From assembly GCF_000710615.1 (NCBI RefSeq), contig NZ_JDTH01000006.1:248001-312000 (forward strand): DNA of 64,000 bases, read 5' to 3'. How positions within the stretch are numbered: the first letter of the stretch is position 1; each line of letters opens with the position of its first letter. Position numbers and translations under genes: made by a program. Origin of the DNA: Haladaptatus cibarius D43 (GTDB lineage: Archaea > Halobacteriota > Halobacteria > Halobacteriales > Haladaptataceae). Positions 52,621 to 62,147 of the stretch are shown here, piece by piece. The notes beneath the pieces are model-generated. The model had not been told where the DNA came from. It did no database searches and saw only the letters and a program-made list of their open reading frames with translations.

Positions 52621-54711
52621 CTACGCGGATAGGTCGGCGTTCCGAAGTCGCTGGGCGTTGATTGCCACGATAACCGTGCTCGCAGACATGAACACCGCAC
52701 CAACCGCTGGCGAGAGGAGGATGCCAATCGGGGCGAGAATTCCGGCCGCCAGCGGAAGCGCGAATACGTTGTACCCGGTCGCCCAGACCAAATTTTCCTG
52801 CATTTTTCGATAGCTCGCACGACTCAGTTCCACGAGTTTCACCACGTCGAGCGGGTCGTTCTCCACGAGGACGATGTCCGCGGATTCGATTGCGACGTCG
52901 GTGCCGCTCCCGATGGCGATTCCCACGTCGGCGCGGGTTAGTGCGGGCGCGTCGTTGACGCCGTCGCCGACCATGGCGACCAGTTTTCCCTGCCGTTGGA
53001 GTTCGACGACTTTCTCGTCTTTCTCGTCGGGAAGCACTTCGGCGAAGGAAGTGTCGATGGCGAGTTCGTCTGCGACGAATCGGGCGACCGCTTCGCTGTC
53101 GCCCGTCAGCATGGCGACTTCGATGTCCATTCGGTGAAGGGCGTCGATGGCCCGTTTGCTCGCCTCGCGGATGACATCCGCGAGGGCGAGCGCCGCGACG
53201 ACCTCGCTGTCGGAAACGAGGTAGACGACCGTCTGGCCGTTTTCCCCGGCTTGTTCTACGAACTCCGTCAGGGTCGTCGGAAGGTCTGCATCGGCCAGTT
53301 CGAGCAGGTTCGGCCCGCCGACGAGCAGTTCGTGGCCTTCGACCGTCGCCCGAACGCCCCTGCCTTTGATGGCTTCGAACCCGGTTGCATCCGGAATTTC
53401 CGCACCCGTTTCCTCGGCTTTTCGGCGAATCGCCTGCGCGATGACGTGTTCCGAATCGCCCTCGACGCTGGCGGTGAGCGCGAGTGCGCGTTCGTCGTCC
53501 CAGCCATCCACGGTTTCCATGCCGACGACGCCCTGCTCGCCTCTCGTGAGGGTTCCGGTTTTGTCGAAGATTATCGTATCGAGGTGCCGGGCGTTCTCCA
53601 TGGCGATTCGGTCGCGGACGAGAACGCCGTTTCGGGCCGCCAACGAGGTGTTGATGGAGACAACCAGCGGAACCGCCAACCCGAGCGCGTGCGGACAGGC
53701 GATGACGAGAACGGTGACGACGCGTTCCACGACCGCGATGTCGAATCCCGTGGCCAGAATCCACGCGACTGCGGTAACCCCAGCGACAGCCAGTGCGATG
53801 TAAAACAACCACCCGGCGGCCCTGTCGGCCAACACCTGCGTTCTGGATTTGCTTCCTTGGGCTTCTTCCACGAGGCGCATGATTCCGGCCAGCGTCGTCT
53901 CCTCGCCGGTTGCAGTGATGCGGACGCGAAGGCTTCCGTCGCCGGAGTTGACGGTTCCGCCGATAACCTCGTCGCCGGGTTCTTTGCCGATTGGTCGGGA
54001 TTCGCCGGTAATCATCGACTCATCGGCAGTCGAATCGCCGTCTTCGACCACGCCATCCGCCGGAATACTCGCGCCCGGTCGGACGAGAATCAAGTCGCCG
54101 CCTCGAAGGTTCGCGGTCGAAATCTCCTCGGTCGTGCCATCTTCTTTGATTCGCTCCGCGGTGTCGGGCATCAACTTCGCCAATTCGGAGAGCGCACCGG
54201 AGGCTTGCCGGACGCTCCGCATCTCAAGCCAGTGACCGAGGAGCATGACGTCGATGAGCGTCACCAGTTCCCAGAAAAAGCTCGTCGTGCCGGGAAGGAA
54301 GAAAAACGCGGCGATGCTGTAGACGAACGCGACGGTGATGGCGAGCGAGATAAGCATCATCATCGCCGGTTCGCGGTTTTTCGCCTCCACAGAAGCCATG
54401 CGCAGGAACGGCAAACCACCGTAGCCGAAGATGATAACGGCGAAAATCGGCGTTATCCACGCACTGCCGGGAAACGAAATCGCGGAGTAACCGACCGTTT
54501 CCTGCACGAACGGGCTGAAATACAGGACGGGAATCGAGAGGACGAGACAGACCCAAAAGCGCCGCCGGAACATCGTCTCGTGTCCGTGGTGGTCAACGTG
54601 GGCGCGATGCTCGTTCTCGTGTTCCGAACCGTCGCCGTGTTCCGCGTCGGCTTGCTCGTGCGAAACTGGTCGTCTCGTGCGGTCGTAGCTTTCCTCGTGT
54701 CCATCGGTCAT
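52621..54711 (-). CDS. copB: P1B-type heavy-metal ATPase of the CopB (CPH) group
   Basis: The ATG at 54711 ([20 protein letters not shown]) gives 696 residues. The N-terminus is His/Glu-rich without CxxC domains. The transmembrane metal site is [11 protein letters not shown], the P1B-3 (CPH) signature of CopB Cu/Ag ATPases rather than CPC. Catalytic motifs are intact: [16 protein letters not shown], the [20 protein letters not shown] hinge, and HP region [11 protein letters not shown]. It pumps Cu (probably Cu(II)) or Ag out of the cell. The chaperone and regulator genes often found with it are absent here. Confidence 0.93.
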   Translation of the reverse strand: MTDGHEESYDRTRRPVSHEQADAEHGDGSEHENEHRAHVDHHGHETMFRRRFWVCLVLSIPVLYFSPFVQETVGYSAISFPGSAWITPIFAVIIFGYGGLPFLRMASVEAKNREPAMMMLISLAITVAFVYSIAAFFFLPGTTSFFWELVTLIDVMLLGHWLEMRSVRQASGALSELAKLMPDTAERIKEDGTTEEISTANLRGGDLILVRPGASIPADGVVEDGDSTADESMITGESRPIGKEPGDEVIGGTVNSGDGSLRVRITATGEETTLAGIMRLVEEAQGSKSRTQVLADRAAGWLFYIALAVAGVTAVAWILATGFDIAVVERVVTVLVIACPHALGLAVPLVVSINTSLAARNGVLVRDRIAMENARHLDTIIFDKTGTLTRGEQGVVGMETVDGWDDERALALTASVEGDSEHVIAQAIRRKAEETGAEIPDATGFEAIKGRGVRATVEGHELLVGGPNLLELADADLPTTLTEFVEQAGENGQTVVYLVSDSEVVAALALADVIREASKRAIDALHRMDIEVAMLTGDSEAVARFVADELAIDTSFAEVLPDEKDEKVVELQRQGKLVAMVGDGVNDAPALTRADVGIAIGSGTDVAIESADIVLVENDPLDVVKLVELSRASYRKMQENLVWATGYNVFALPLAAGILAPIGILLSPAVGAVFMSASTVIVAINAQRLRNADLSA

Positions 54712-54921
54712 GCTCCCCAACCCGAGAGGAGTACGCGGGACGGACACTTCAGTCTGTTCTGCACACTTGGAAGAAGAAATGACAAATAAAACATTCCCGA
54801 GACTGATATAACCGGAATGTGGCGTTCGAAGAACCCGCAAAACACCTCTATTTATCCAACACACCATTTTTTGAATAGGTGGCCATCATCGTTTTACCTC
54901 AGTTGCGTATTTGCAGTACTA

Positions 54922-56355
54922 ATGCCCCCCGCTGAAAGAGAGACAGAGACTTCGACGCCGCGAAACGTTGTCGTCGTCTGTCTCGATACGGTGCGCGCTG
55001 ACTTCTTTTCGCAGTACGCAAAGCGACTCCAGCGCCTCGCGGACGTGTCGTTCACGCAGTGTCGCGTGGTGAGTTCGTGGACGGTTCCGAGTCATGCGAG
55101 CATGTTCACCGGGAAACTACCGTCGGAACACGGTGTTCACACGCACAACCGGCGATTCGACAGCATTCCGCGCGAGGAGACGTTTCTCGCCGACCTCGAC
55201 CACGCCACGTTCGGCGTGAGTGCAAACGCCTTCGTCAGTTCGACCTACGGATTCGATTCGTGGGTGGACGAGTTGTCAGAAATCGAGCCGAAACACCGCT
55301 ATCCGGAAGCGACCAGCCTCAACGAAGTGGGCAAGGAAACCGACGCGACCGGCGTGAAAAAGTACACTGAATACCTCCAGCAGGCGGTGAAACACGACCA
55401 TCCGGTTTTGAGCCTGAAAAATACCGCGTTCGGCTACCTCCACGCCATGACCAAAACGGGGCCGATTTCGAAGCAGGTGGACGACGGCGGCTCTGCGGTG
55501 GTTCGAACCGCAAAACAGCATATCGACAGCATCGACGAACCCTATTTCGGGTTCTGCAACCTCATGGATGCGCACACGCCGCTTCACCCCTGCAAGTGGT
55601 TCGATTCGTCGCTCAACGACGTGCCGGATTCGTGGACGTCTAGCCAGTACGACGTGTGGGAGTTGATGGACGAGTCGGAACGTCACGACGAATACTGGCA
55701 CCTCCGCGAGCAGGTGTACGGCGCGACTATCGAGTATTTAGACCGTATTCTCGCGGAGTTCGTCCATGACGTTCTCGATTCGGGAGGGAGAGAGACGACC
55801 ATCGTCGTCACCGCAGACCACGGTGAAAATCACGGAACGGAAGCCGACGATTTCCTCGCAAATCACAAAAGCAGTCTCTCGGAAGGACTGCTTCACGTCC
55901 CGTTGTTGCTCATCAATCCGCCGGAGGGCTACGACAAGGAAGAAGACGGATACGTGTCCCAACTCGACTTCGGCGACCTCGTCGTGGGACTGGCGAACGG
56001 AGAGACGCCTGACGTGTTCCGCGACCGATTCCCCGCCGAACTGGTCGGGATGAGCGCAGGGCCGGAACCGCCGGAAAACCGCGAGTACTGGGACAGAATG
56101 ATTCGCTGTGTGTACGACGGAACGAAAAAGACGGTGTGGGATTCGCTCGGAACCAGAACCGAATACGAGTTAGACCCAGATCGACTCTCGTGGCAAAAAA
56201 GGGTCGAGACAGGTGAGGGAACGCCCGAAGTCGAACCGGACTTCTTCGACACGCCAGTCGCGGAAGCGAAGGCGACTGCGGCGGCAGACAAAAATGATGG
56301 AACAAAGATAGATTCCGCAACCGAGTCACGGCTCGAAGAGCTAGGGTATCTATAA
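54922..56355 (+). CDS. sulfatase-family protein, first gene of a surface-glycan pair
   Basis: The ATG at 54922 (MPPAERETETSTPRNVVVVC) gives 477 residues. The metal site starts with VVCLDTVRADFF and the signature is SSWTVPSHASMFTGKLPSEHG. There Thr-Val-Pro-Ser-His replaces Cys/Ser-x-Pro-x-Arg, so formylglycine chemistry is excluded. ADHGENHGTEADD completes the metal site. It may act as a phosphatase, phosphotransferase or sulfatase. A flippase gene follows 146 bp later on the same strand. No signal peptide is seen. Confidence 0.87.
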   Translation: MPPAERETETSTPRNVVVVCLDTVRADFFSQYAKRLQRLADVSFTQCRVVSSWTVPSHASMFTGKLPSEHGVHTHNRRFDSIPREETFLADLDHATFGVSANAFVSSTYGFDSWVDELSEIEPKHRYPEATSLNEVGKETDATGVKKYTEYLQQAVKHDHPVLSLKNTAFGYLHAMTKTGPISKQVDDGGSAVVRTAKQHIDSIDEPYFGFCNLMDAHTPLHPCKWFDSSLNDVPDSWTSSQYDVWELMDESERHDEYWHLREQVYGATIEYLDRILAEFVHDVLDSGGRETTIVVTADHGENHGTEADDFLANHKSSLSEGLLHVPLLLINPPEGYDKEEDGYVSQLDFGDLVVGLANGETPDVFRDRFPAELVGMSAGPEPPENREYWDRMIRCVYDGTKKTVWDSLGTRTEYELDPDRLSWQKRVETGEGTPEVEPDFFDTPVAEAKATAAADKNDGTKIDSATESRLEELGYL

Positions 56356-56501
56356 AATAGCGTATTCATCCGATTTCGTGCAACTGTGGTTTTGTTCGGC
56401 CGTTCGACAGTTATTCCGTGTATGCGACACAGACGCTCACACACGAGGGGCGAAAGCGCAAGAGATAATCGGCTCTAATCGTATAGCCCTAATCTAAGAT
56501 A

Positions 56502-58043
56502 ATGGCTGACCAATCGTCGGACTCATCGCTCAAATCCGTTTCTCGCGGTGCGTCTTTTTTTATGGCTGGGAAGGGTCTCGACAACGGACTTCGATTTCTA
56601 TTGAATTGGATACTCGTTCGGGGACTGGGAGGAACGCTGTTTACGGTGTACACCCTCGGATTGGTCGTCCTTACCTTCGCGCAGGTGTTCACCAACCTCG
56701 GGACGAACCAGTCCATCATGAAATTCGTCCCAAAATACGACGATAACCCGGTAAAACGCCGCCGGATGCTCGGACTGTCCTATCTGACTTCGCTGGTCGG
56801 GGGAGTTACCGTCGGCGTAGCTATCTATATCGCCGCCCCGTGGATTACGCAGTTCGTTGACCCCGAGTATCAGCCGTACTTCGTCGATATACTGCGCGTT
56901 TTCGCGTTTTTACTCCCCCTCGACACGCTCATTAGCTGTTTCGGGAGCCTCTTCAAGAGTCTCGAAATGCCGGAGTACCAAGTCCTCATTCGAAACATTC
57001 TGACTCCACTTCTCCGCGTCGTGGGCGTTACGGTCGCTATTCTCCTCGGATTCGCCCTCATTGGGACGGTGGCCGCGACGGTTATCGCCTCAGCCATCGT
57101 GTTCTGTATCGCCATCTATCTGGTGGTGGAGAAAACGAACCTCAAACCGAAGTTCGGTGCCTCGCGGAAGGAAATGGTCGAGTTTTATGACTTCTCACTG
57201 CCGCTCACCGCCAATCAGACGGGACAGGTTCTCGCAAGCAAGGTTGACCTCCTCATGGTCGGATTTCTGGCGGGGGCCTACATCACGACGCAAGATGCGG
57301 CAGGTATCTACAAAATCGCCACCGTCCTCGCCGGAATACTCCTCCTCCCCCTCAGCGCGTTCAGTCAACTGTTCCCGCCCATCGCGTCGAAGTTGTACAA
57401 CAACGGGAAGATGGACGATTTGGAATCGCTGTACCGCAGAATCACCCGATGGACGTTCACGCTGGGATTGTTTCCGGCAATCGGAGCCACCATCTACGCA
57501 CACGAACTGCTGGTCGTGTTCAGCGATTCGTTCGCGCAAGAAGGAACGTCCGTCCTGCTGCTGTTGGTCGTCGCCCAACTCGCAAACGTGAGCGTCGGGC
57601 CGTCGGGATACGTGCTGATGATGACCGACCATCACTATCTCACACTCGTCAATCAGTGGATGCTCGGCGTCTGTAACGTGGTTTTGAACTACCTGCTCAT
57701 CCAGCAGTTCGGACTCATCGGTGCGGCAATCGCAACCGCGAGCGTCATCGTCTCTATCAACGCCCTCCGAATCATCGAAGTCTGGTATACGGAACGGCTG
57801 TTTCCCTACTCCAGACGGTACATCAAACCGGTGTTGGCCGGGGCCGTCTCCGCGGCAGTGATGTTTGGAACCAAAACGGTGCTCGAAGGCTACGTCGCGG
57901 GACTGGGTTCCAGCGCAGTCGTCGCGCTCATTCAGGGAATCGTCGGCGGCGTCCTTGGACTCGTCGCGTTCGCTGGCGTGCTCTACCTCCTCGGAATCGA
58001 GCAGGAAGACCGGGACTTCTTCGCGGAGAACCTCCCGACCTAA
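56502..58043 (+). CDS. polysaccharide/oligosaccharide flippase (MATE-like, Wzx type)
   Basis: This 513-residue protein has about 14 helices and the pattern SVSRGASFFMAGKGLDNGLRFLLNWILVRGLGGTLFTVYTLGLVVLTF at its start, as in haloarchaeal Wzx/AglR-like flippases. It would turn lipid-linked sugars across the membrane for surface glycosylation or exopolysaccharide. It follows the sulfatase-like gene, and a sugar-modification role for the pair is likely. No glycosyltransferase gene is next to it. Confidence 0.92.
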   Translation: MADQSSDSSLKSVSRGASFFMAGKGLDNGLRFLLNWILVRGLGGTLFTVYTLGLVVLTFAQVFTNLGTNQSIMKFVPKYDDNPVKRRRMLGLSYLTSLVGGVTVGVAIYIAAPWITQFVDPEYQPYFVDILRVFAFLLPLDTLISCFGSLFKSLEMPEYQVLIRNILTPLLRVVGVTVAILLGFALIGTVAATVIASAIVFCIAIYLVVEKTNLKPKFGASRKEMVEFYDFSLPLTANQTGQVLASKVDLLMVGFLAGAYITTQDAAGIYKIATVLAGILLLPLSAFSQLFPPIASKLYNNGKMDDLESLYRRITRWTFTLGLFPAIGATIYAHELLVVFSDSFAQEGTSVLLLLVVAQLANVSVGPSGYVLMMTDHHYLTLVNQWMLGVCNVVLNYLLIQQFGLIGAAIATASVIVSINALRIIEVWYTERLFPYSRRYIKPVLAGAVSAAVMFGTKTVLEGYVAGLGSSAVVALIQGIVGGVLGLVAFAGVLYLLGIEQEDRDFFAENLPT

Positions 58044-58067
58044 GGGAGCCAACGACCCCAAAGACGA

Positions 58068-58667
58068 CTATCCCGTCTCTCCGACTTTTTCATCGACTAC
58101 CCCCTTCGCAACCGCTCGTCCGCCCATCGCAGTCGCAACTATCGACAGACCGCTGGTAAAGAGGCCGATTCCGAACAAGAGTCCGACCGCCCACAGCGCG
58201 GAACTCGGATACTCGAGCCAGACGAATAGGGCGACAGCGAGCGATATAATTCCGCTGATAACGACCAACAGCCACCCTCGCGCCGGACGCAGGCGAAGCC
58301 CCATGCCGATTTCCACCAATCCTTCGACGAGGAAAAAGGTGATCAACAGCAGGGTCAACGCCGACAGTCCGATGAGTGGGTTCAACAGGAATGCAATCCC
58401 CGCCACCACGAAGACGAGCGCTAAAATCGCCTGTCCGAGAAATCCGGCCCACCCTCGCCCCGAAACGGCATGAGCGAAGTGTGCGATGCCACCGACGACG
58501 AGATACGCGCCGAGCAGGAACGACAACGTGATACTAGTGAATAGCGGCGTAAAAATGGCCGCCAACCCGACGACGGTCAGCACGACGCCGACCCCCATCA
58601 GCAGTCGCCACGTATCCTGTACCGTGTTCGCTAACTCCTCTCCATCCCGTGTCCTGACGGTACTCAT
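58068..58667 (-). CDS. HdeD-family (DUF308) membrane protein
   Basis: The ATG at 58667 (MSTVRTRDGEELANTVQDTW) gives 199 residues; five more codons upstream are possible. Six short helices occur in the repeated DUF308 pattern (LLMGVGVVLTVVGLAAIFTP, LSFLLGAYLVVGGIAHFAHAV, and so on). HdeD proteins are linked to acid resistance in enterobacteria; in haloarchaea the role is unknown. It is convergent with the flippase gene. Confidence 0.9.
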   Translation of the reverse strand: MSTVRTRDGEELANTVQDTWRLLMGVGVVLTVVGLAAIFTPLFTSITLSFLLGAYLVVGGIAHFAHAVSGRGWAGFLGQAILALVFVVAGIAFLLNPLIGLSALTLLLITFFLVEGLVEIGMGLRLRPARGWLLVVISGIISLAVALFVWLEYPSSALWAVGLLFGIGLFTSGLSIVATAMGGRAVAKGVVDEKVGETG

Positions 58668-58754
58668 TTCGATTTCCCCCATGCTCGTGCAACGTAAGCG
58701 ACCATAACGGCAGTGGTAGGGTGATGATGTTTTGCGGCTGAAAATGAGAATGTA

Positions 58755-58797
58755 TCATGAATCGATACTCATGATTCAATCAACGCTCATGATTCGA
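58755..58797. repeat. three copies of TCATGAWTCRA between HdeD and the DUF2238-like gene
   Basis: TCATGAATCGA, TCATGATTCAA and TCATGATTCGA occur at about 58755, 58769 and 58787, about 14-18 bp apart. The last overlaps the stop of the minus-strand membrane protein gene. Each begins with the palindrome TCATGA, so neighbouring copies also pair as inverted repeats (ATCATGA/TCATGAT). It may be a weak terminator or protein-binding array; no known element matches. Confidence 0.4.
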
Positions 58798-60037
58798 ACG
58801 TTTCCGACGCAAGCGCGTCGGAAACGTGAGACAGATACCGCGCACCCCAGAGTGCGACCACGACGCCGCCGACCGTGTCGAACACCAAATCGAGCATCGT
58901 GTTGCCGAGCGAATACTGCGCGAGAACGCTTTCGGTTCCCGTCATGGACGCGACCCCATCGAGTCCGAACTCAAGTAGTTCCCACAGCACGCCAAAGGCG
59001 AGCGTAAACAGGAGGATGAAGACGAACATGAACTCCTTCGGCAGATAGATGGAATCCGCGTGAACGTCGAGCGCGCGAACGACCGTGTAGCCCGCCGCCG
59101 CGACGACCGAGGACGAAAGTGCGTGGGTCAGTTGATCCCACAAGCCAATCGACTGGTACAGGCCGACCGTCCCGATTGCGTGCAAAAATACGGGAACGAC
59201 TATCCAGAGTGTTAGTCGCGTATCCATCGGCAGTCCGTAGTTTCGTTCGAGCAGGGCCGGAACCTCGGTCAGCGCGAGAGCGACCGCCGTATTGACGATG
59301 ATGCCGACGTTCACCTCGAACAAGCCGAAAAGCAGGACACCAACGAGGACGAGCTGAAACGCACGAACGACCTGTCGTTGACGCGTTTCGGACAGGTTCC
59401 AGCCTTCGGTCGCTCCGACGGCGGTCGTATCCTCAGTTCGTGCTCGCCCGTCGGCGGGCCGAAACCCGAACCGTGCTGTATCGGCGCGCCGGAAGTAGAC
59501 GGCGAACAGCACACCGGCGACAATTCCTGCGCCCGTCGCCGCGAGAAGCGACCACATCACGTCGTTGAGACTCGACAGATTTTGCGTGCCGAGCATGCCG
59601 TCGGCAGTCCACTGCACGACCGCCCACAGCCCCGCGCTCGCCATGGTCGCAACGACGACGAACAGCACCGCAAAAAACGGAGAGAGTTCGACAGCCGTGA
59701 ACGAGTCTAGCTCGACGGCCACCACGAGCGCCAATCCCGCGACGGCGACGAACGTCGCAATCGAGCGCGGAAGGAGTGACCCGACCGGGACGCTGATGAG
59801 GCCGAGCGCCACCGCGAGGAGCGACTCCCACGGAACCATCGCGGTCGATCGCCGGAAGGCGAAAACCGGTATCAGCGCGAGAAGAATCGACGCGACGCCG
59901 AATCCCGCCCACAGGTAATCGCCGCGGAGCGCGCTGGCGAGGACGGCGACGGCCATGCTTGCGACGAGAATCCACGCGAGCAGTGCGTTTCGGTTTCGTT
60001 GCGTGGCGTTTCCGTCGGTCGTTCCCGACCCGAGCAT
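58787..60037 (-). CDS. polytopic membrane protein with DUF2238-like C-terminus
   Basis: This 416-residue protein has about 11 helices. The C-terminal region LWDQLTHALSSSVVAAAGYTVVRALD...FMFVFILLFTLAFGVLWELLEFGLDG...NTMLDLVFDTVGGVVVALWG is the DUF2238/YjdF pattern, with conserved Asp, His and Glu inside the membrane. The N-terminal half is an extra membrane domain without family name. A hydrophilic loop (residues about 195-225) divides them. Function unknown. Confidence 0.8.
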   Translation of the reverse strand: MLGSGTTDGNATQRNRNALLAWILVASMAVAVLASALRGDYLWAGFGVASILLALIPVFAFRRSTAMVPWESLLAVALGLISVPVGSLLPRSIATFVAVAGLALVVAVELDSFTAVELSPFFAVLFVVVATMASAGLWAVVQWTADGMLGTQNLSSLNDVMWSLLAATGAGIVAGVLFAVYFRRADTARFGFRPADGRARTEDTTAVGATEGWNLSETRQRQVVRAFQLVLVGVLLFGLFEVNVGIIVNTAVALALTEVPALLERNYGLPMDTRLTLWIVVPVFLHAIGTVGLYQSIGLWDQLTHALSSSVVAAAGYTVVRALDVHADSIYLPKEFMFVFILLFTLAFGVLWELLEFGLDGVASMTGTESVLAQYSLGNTMLDLVFDTVGGVVVALWGARYLSHVSDALASETFES

Positions 60038-60126
60038 GGGAGAGCTACGTCGGGGAGTGGCTAAAGTGTGAAGTGTGGGAAAGGGGCTTGAATAGTAGCG
60101 ACGGAATTGTTCCCTTCAGACACACA

Positions 60127-60567
60127 TCAGGCGGGATTGTTTCGGAAGCGTTCGATGAGGTGTGAGAACTCCGCTGTTTCTTCGAACACATCATAGTCGT
60201 CGTCCGCTCCGACGAGAAGGGTTACATTTTGTCCGTCGTCAGTATCGATAGCTTTAGCGGCGGCGACTGCGTATGCATCCCCGAGCGATGGACTGTACGA
60301 GGCTTTCAAATCCGACGCGGATTGCCATAGGTCGTCAATCTTGCATTCGGTCACCCCCATCTCCCGAAGGTCGTTGATATGGGCGTCCGCTGCCGTTGCT
60401 GACGTTTGGCGAGCGGCAATGTACCGAAATTCCGCAAGGTTGATCGTCGTCACGTAGCCGTCGATTTCGCTGTCGTACACGCGGCCAAGCCAATGCTCAA
60501 CTTCGGCGGCACCGGGTTCATCGAACGAGAAGGCGAGAAGTGGCTCGGCATCGAAGACGACCGTCAT
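60127..60567 (-). CDS. vapC: PIN-domain toxin (VapC-like)
   Basis: This 146-residue PIN ribonuclease has the acidic active-site residues in place: FDAEPLLAFSF, INLAEFRY, SLGDAYAVAAA and LLVGADDDYD. Its ATG overlaps the stop of the AbrB-like antitoxin gene by 4 bp, the classic type II arrangement with antitoxin first. It probably cleaves RNA when freed from the antitoxin. Confidence 0.88.
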   Translation of the reverse strand: MTVVFDAEPLLAFSFDEPGAAEVEHWLGRVYDSEIDGYVTTINLAEFRYIAARQTSATAADAHINDLREMGVTECKIDDLWQSASDLKASYSPSLGDAYAVAAAKAIDTDDGQNVTLLVGADDDYDVFEETAEFSHLIERFRNNPA

Positions 60568-60860
60568 TCATCGCGCTCCGACCGGCTTTCTTTCTCTTCG
60601 GCTTTCTTTTTGTCTCGCTCTCGTTCCTCGCGGAGCAGTTCCGTGGCCGACTGTTCTCCGTCTTCGGCCTTGGATGCGAGTGCGCCTCGAATCTCGGACG
60701 GGCGCTTGACCGGTCGAATCACGATTTCTCCCGTTTCGTTCTCAACGAATCGAACACGCCCTGGCGTGTCGATGTGGAGCTTATCGCGGAACTCTTTCGG
60801 AATCGTTGCCTGTCCCTTGCTCGTGACGGTAACAGTGGTTCCCTCTTCAGCGTCGCTCAT
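60564..60860 (-). CDS. vapB: AbrB/SpoVT-type antitoxin
   Basis: The ATG at 60860 (MSDAEEGTTVTVTSKGQATI) gives 98 residues. The swapped-hairpin DNA-binding domain is VTVTSKGQATIPKEFRDKLHIDTPGRVRFVENETGEIVIRPV. The C-terminal half is charged and helical (ATELLREERERDKKKAEEKESRSERDE) and should wrap the PIN toxin. Antitoxin and toxin are translationally coupled (ATGA), and the antitoxin is expected to repress the pair's own promoter. Confidence 0.9.
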   Translation of the reverse strand: MSDAEEGTTVTVTSKGQATIPKEFRDKLHIDTPGRVRFVENETGEIVIRPVKRPSEIRGALASKAEDGEQSATELLREERERDKKKAEEKESRSERDE

Positions 60861-60932
60861 ATGTAATGGGTAGTGTTCTGTAATACTTGAACCTTTGTAA
60901 TACATCTATTCGGTATTTCCACTCCGAGGCCG

Positions 60933-61196
60933 TCACTCGCGCGAAAGTTGCATCCCACGAGAGACGACGTACAGCAGAACGATACCGGAACCGACTGCGA
61001 GGATGAATTGACCAATTAACGTAAACAGCACGTCAATTATCGAGTAACCACCCAGCAGAAACGCTATCGAGAACGGAACGAGTGCAATCGCCGCAAACAG
61101 TCCAATCAGCTTGGCGAGCGGTGCTGCTTCGACAAGAAGTTGCGTCGTGTCTATCGTACCAGTTCCACGGTCGAAGAACGGAGGGGAGGGTGACAT
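60933..61196 (-). CDS. small membrane protein
   Basis: The ATG at 61196 (MSPSPPFFDRGTGTIDTTQL) gives 87 residues with two transmembrane helices (LAKLIGLFAAIALVPFSIAFLLG and VLFTLIGQFILAVGSGIVLLYVV) and a short basic tail. An in-frame start 22 codons upstream adds a hydrophobic piece that does not fit. Family not recognised. It lies just upstream of the toxin-antitoxin pair on the same strand but with a 72-bp gap. Confidence 0.65.
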   Translation of the reverse strand: MSPSPPFFDRGTGTIDTTQLLVEAAPLAKLIGLFAAIALVPFSIAFLLGGYSIIDVLFTLIGQFILAVGSGIVLLYVVSRGMQLSRE

Positions 61197-61414
61197 CTTT
61201 CGTGCGGTTATGATTCTAAACCTATAAATATTCACTAACAGATAGCAAATCGAGAACTGCACATCGACATCATCTACATTCCAGAAATTCCGCCGAAAAG
61301 GTAAGCGTTACAGAACAAATCGAATGGTAACTGTGAAAATAGTTCAGACAAGCCGAATCAAGTGCGAAAAACGGGGACAGAACGATAACCCTCCTCGCCC
61401 GAGATAGAGACAGG

Positions 61415-61963
61415 ATGACGAACCGCATCACGGTGTCGCTCGACGACGACGCACAGACGGCGCTCGACAACCTCGTCAATCAGACCGGCAAGGCCCAGAG
61501 CGAACTCGTCAGACAGGCGCTCACCTTCTACGCGGCGAACTACGACGCGGCGACGGCGGACGCCGGGGAGAATTTGGAAGCCTACCACCAGATGCTGTCG
61601 AGCGGCGAGCACGTCCTGCTGGACGTGGATTTCCTCCACTGTTTTCTGGATTATGTGGAAGACGAGACGGGCGAACCGAATCGGGCGTTCTTAGAGCAGG
61701 CCGACAAAGTGTCCGAATACCACGCCCGCGAGTACGTAAACCGGTTCGACAGCCTCGGCGAACTACTCGATTGGCTGTCGCTGTGCGGGTTTTTGACGGT
61801 TCGGGCGACGGAGGGAGACACCTACCACGTCGTATTCCCGACCGAGTCGGTGAAATGGTTCATGATGCGATTCATCGAGTTGAGTACGGCCCGACTGCCG
61901 TTCGAACTCGAAATCGAAGAGGGAGTTTCGAAGGTGCTCATCACGGAAGTTCGAGACGACTGA
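61415..61963 (+). CDS. ribbon-helix-helix regulator with C-terminal extension
   Basis: This 182-residue protein begins with a CopG/RHH domain: NRITVSLDDDAQTALDNLVNQTGKAQSELVRQALTFY. The remaining 135 residues are a helical and strand mix (YHQMLSSGEHVLLDVDFLHCFLDYVEDET...RLPFELEIEEG) found in haloarchaeal RHH proteins; it may sense a ligand. Two cysteines are present (LHCF, LCGF). It is probably a transcription factor acting on neighbouring genes; the Nramp/hydantoinase operon starts 184 bp downstream. Confidence 0.88.
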   Translation: MTNRITVSLDDDAQTALDNLVNQTGKAQSELVRQALTFYAANYDAATADAGENLEAYHQMLSSGEHVLLDVDFLHCFLDYVEDETGEPNRAFLEQADKVSEYHAREYVNRFDSLGELLDWLSLCGFLTVRATEGDTYHVVFPTESVKWFMMRFIELSTARLPFELEIEEGVSKVLITEVRDD

Positions 61964-62099
61964 GGGAAAATTGGGAGACTGGAATCAGAAGGGGAAGGGA
62001 GACAGAATTTGACACTGTGTGAATACCACATACGATTTCATACTACTTCACAACGACCACATAACGGTGTAGACAGCAGTACACGGCGTTCTTAGAAGG

Positions 62100-62109
62100 G
62101 TTTTAAGTC
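62100..62109 (+). promoter_or_regulatory. TATA-like element of the Nramp-hydantoinase unit
   Basis: GTTTTAAGTC, about 40-48 bp before the ATG at 62148, matches a haloarchaeal TATA box. The rest of the 184-bp gap from the RHH gene holds no open frame with coding character. Confidence 0.4.
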
Positions 62110-62147
62110 CAAATCGTGGGTTGAGACACCATAGCACGTCAACAACC

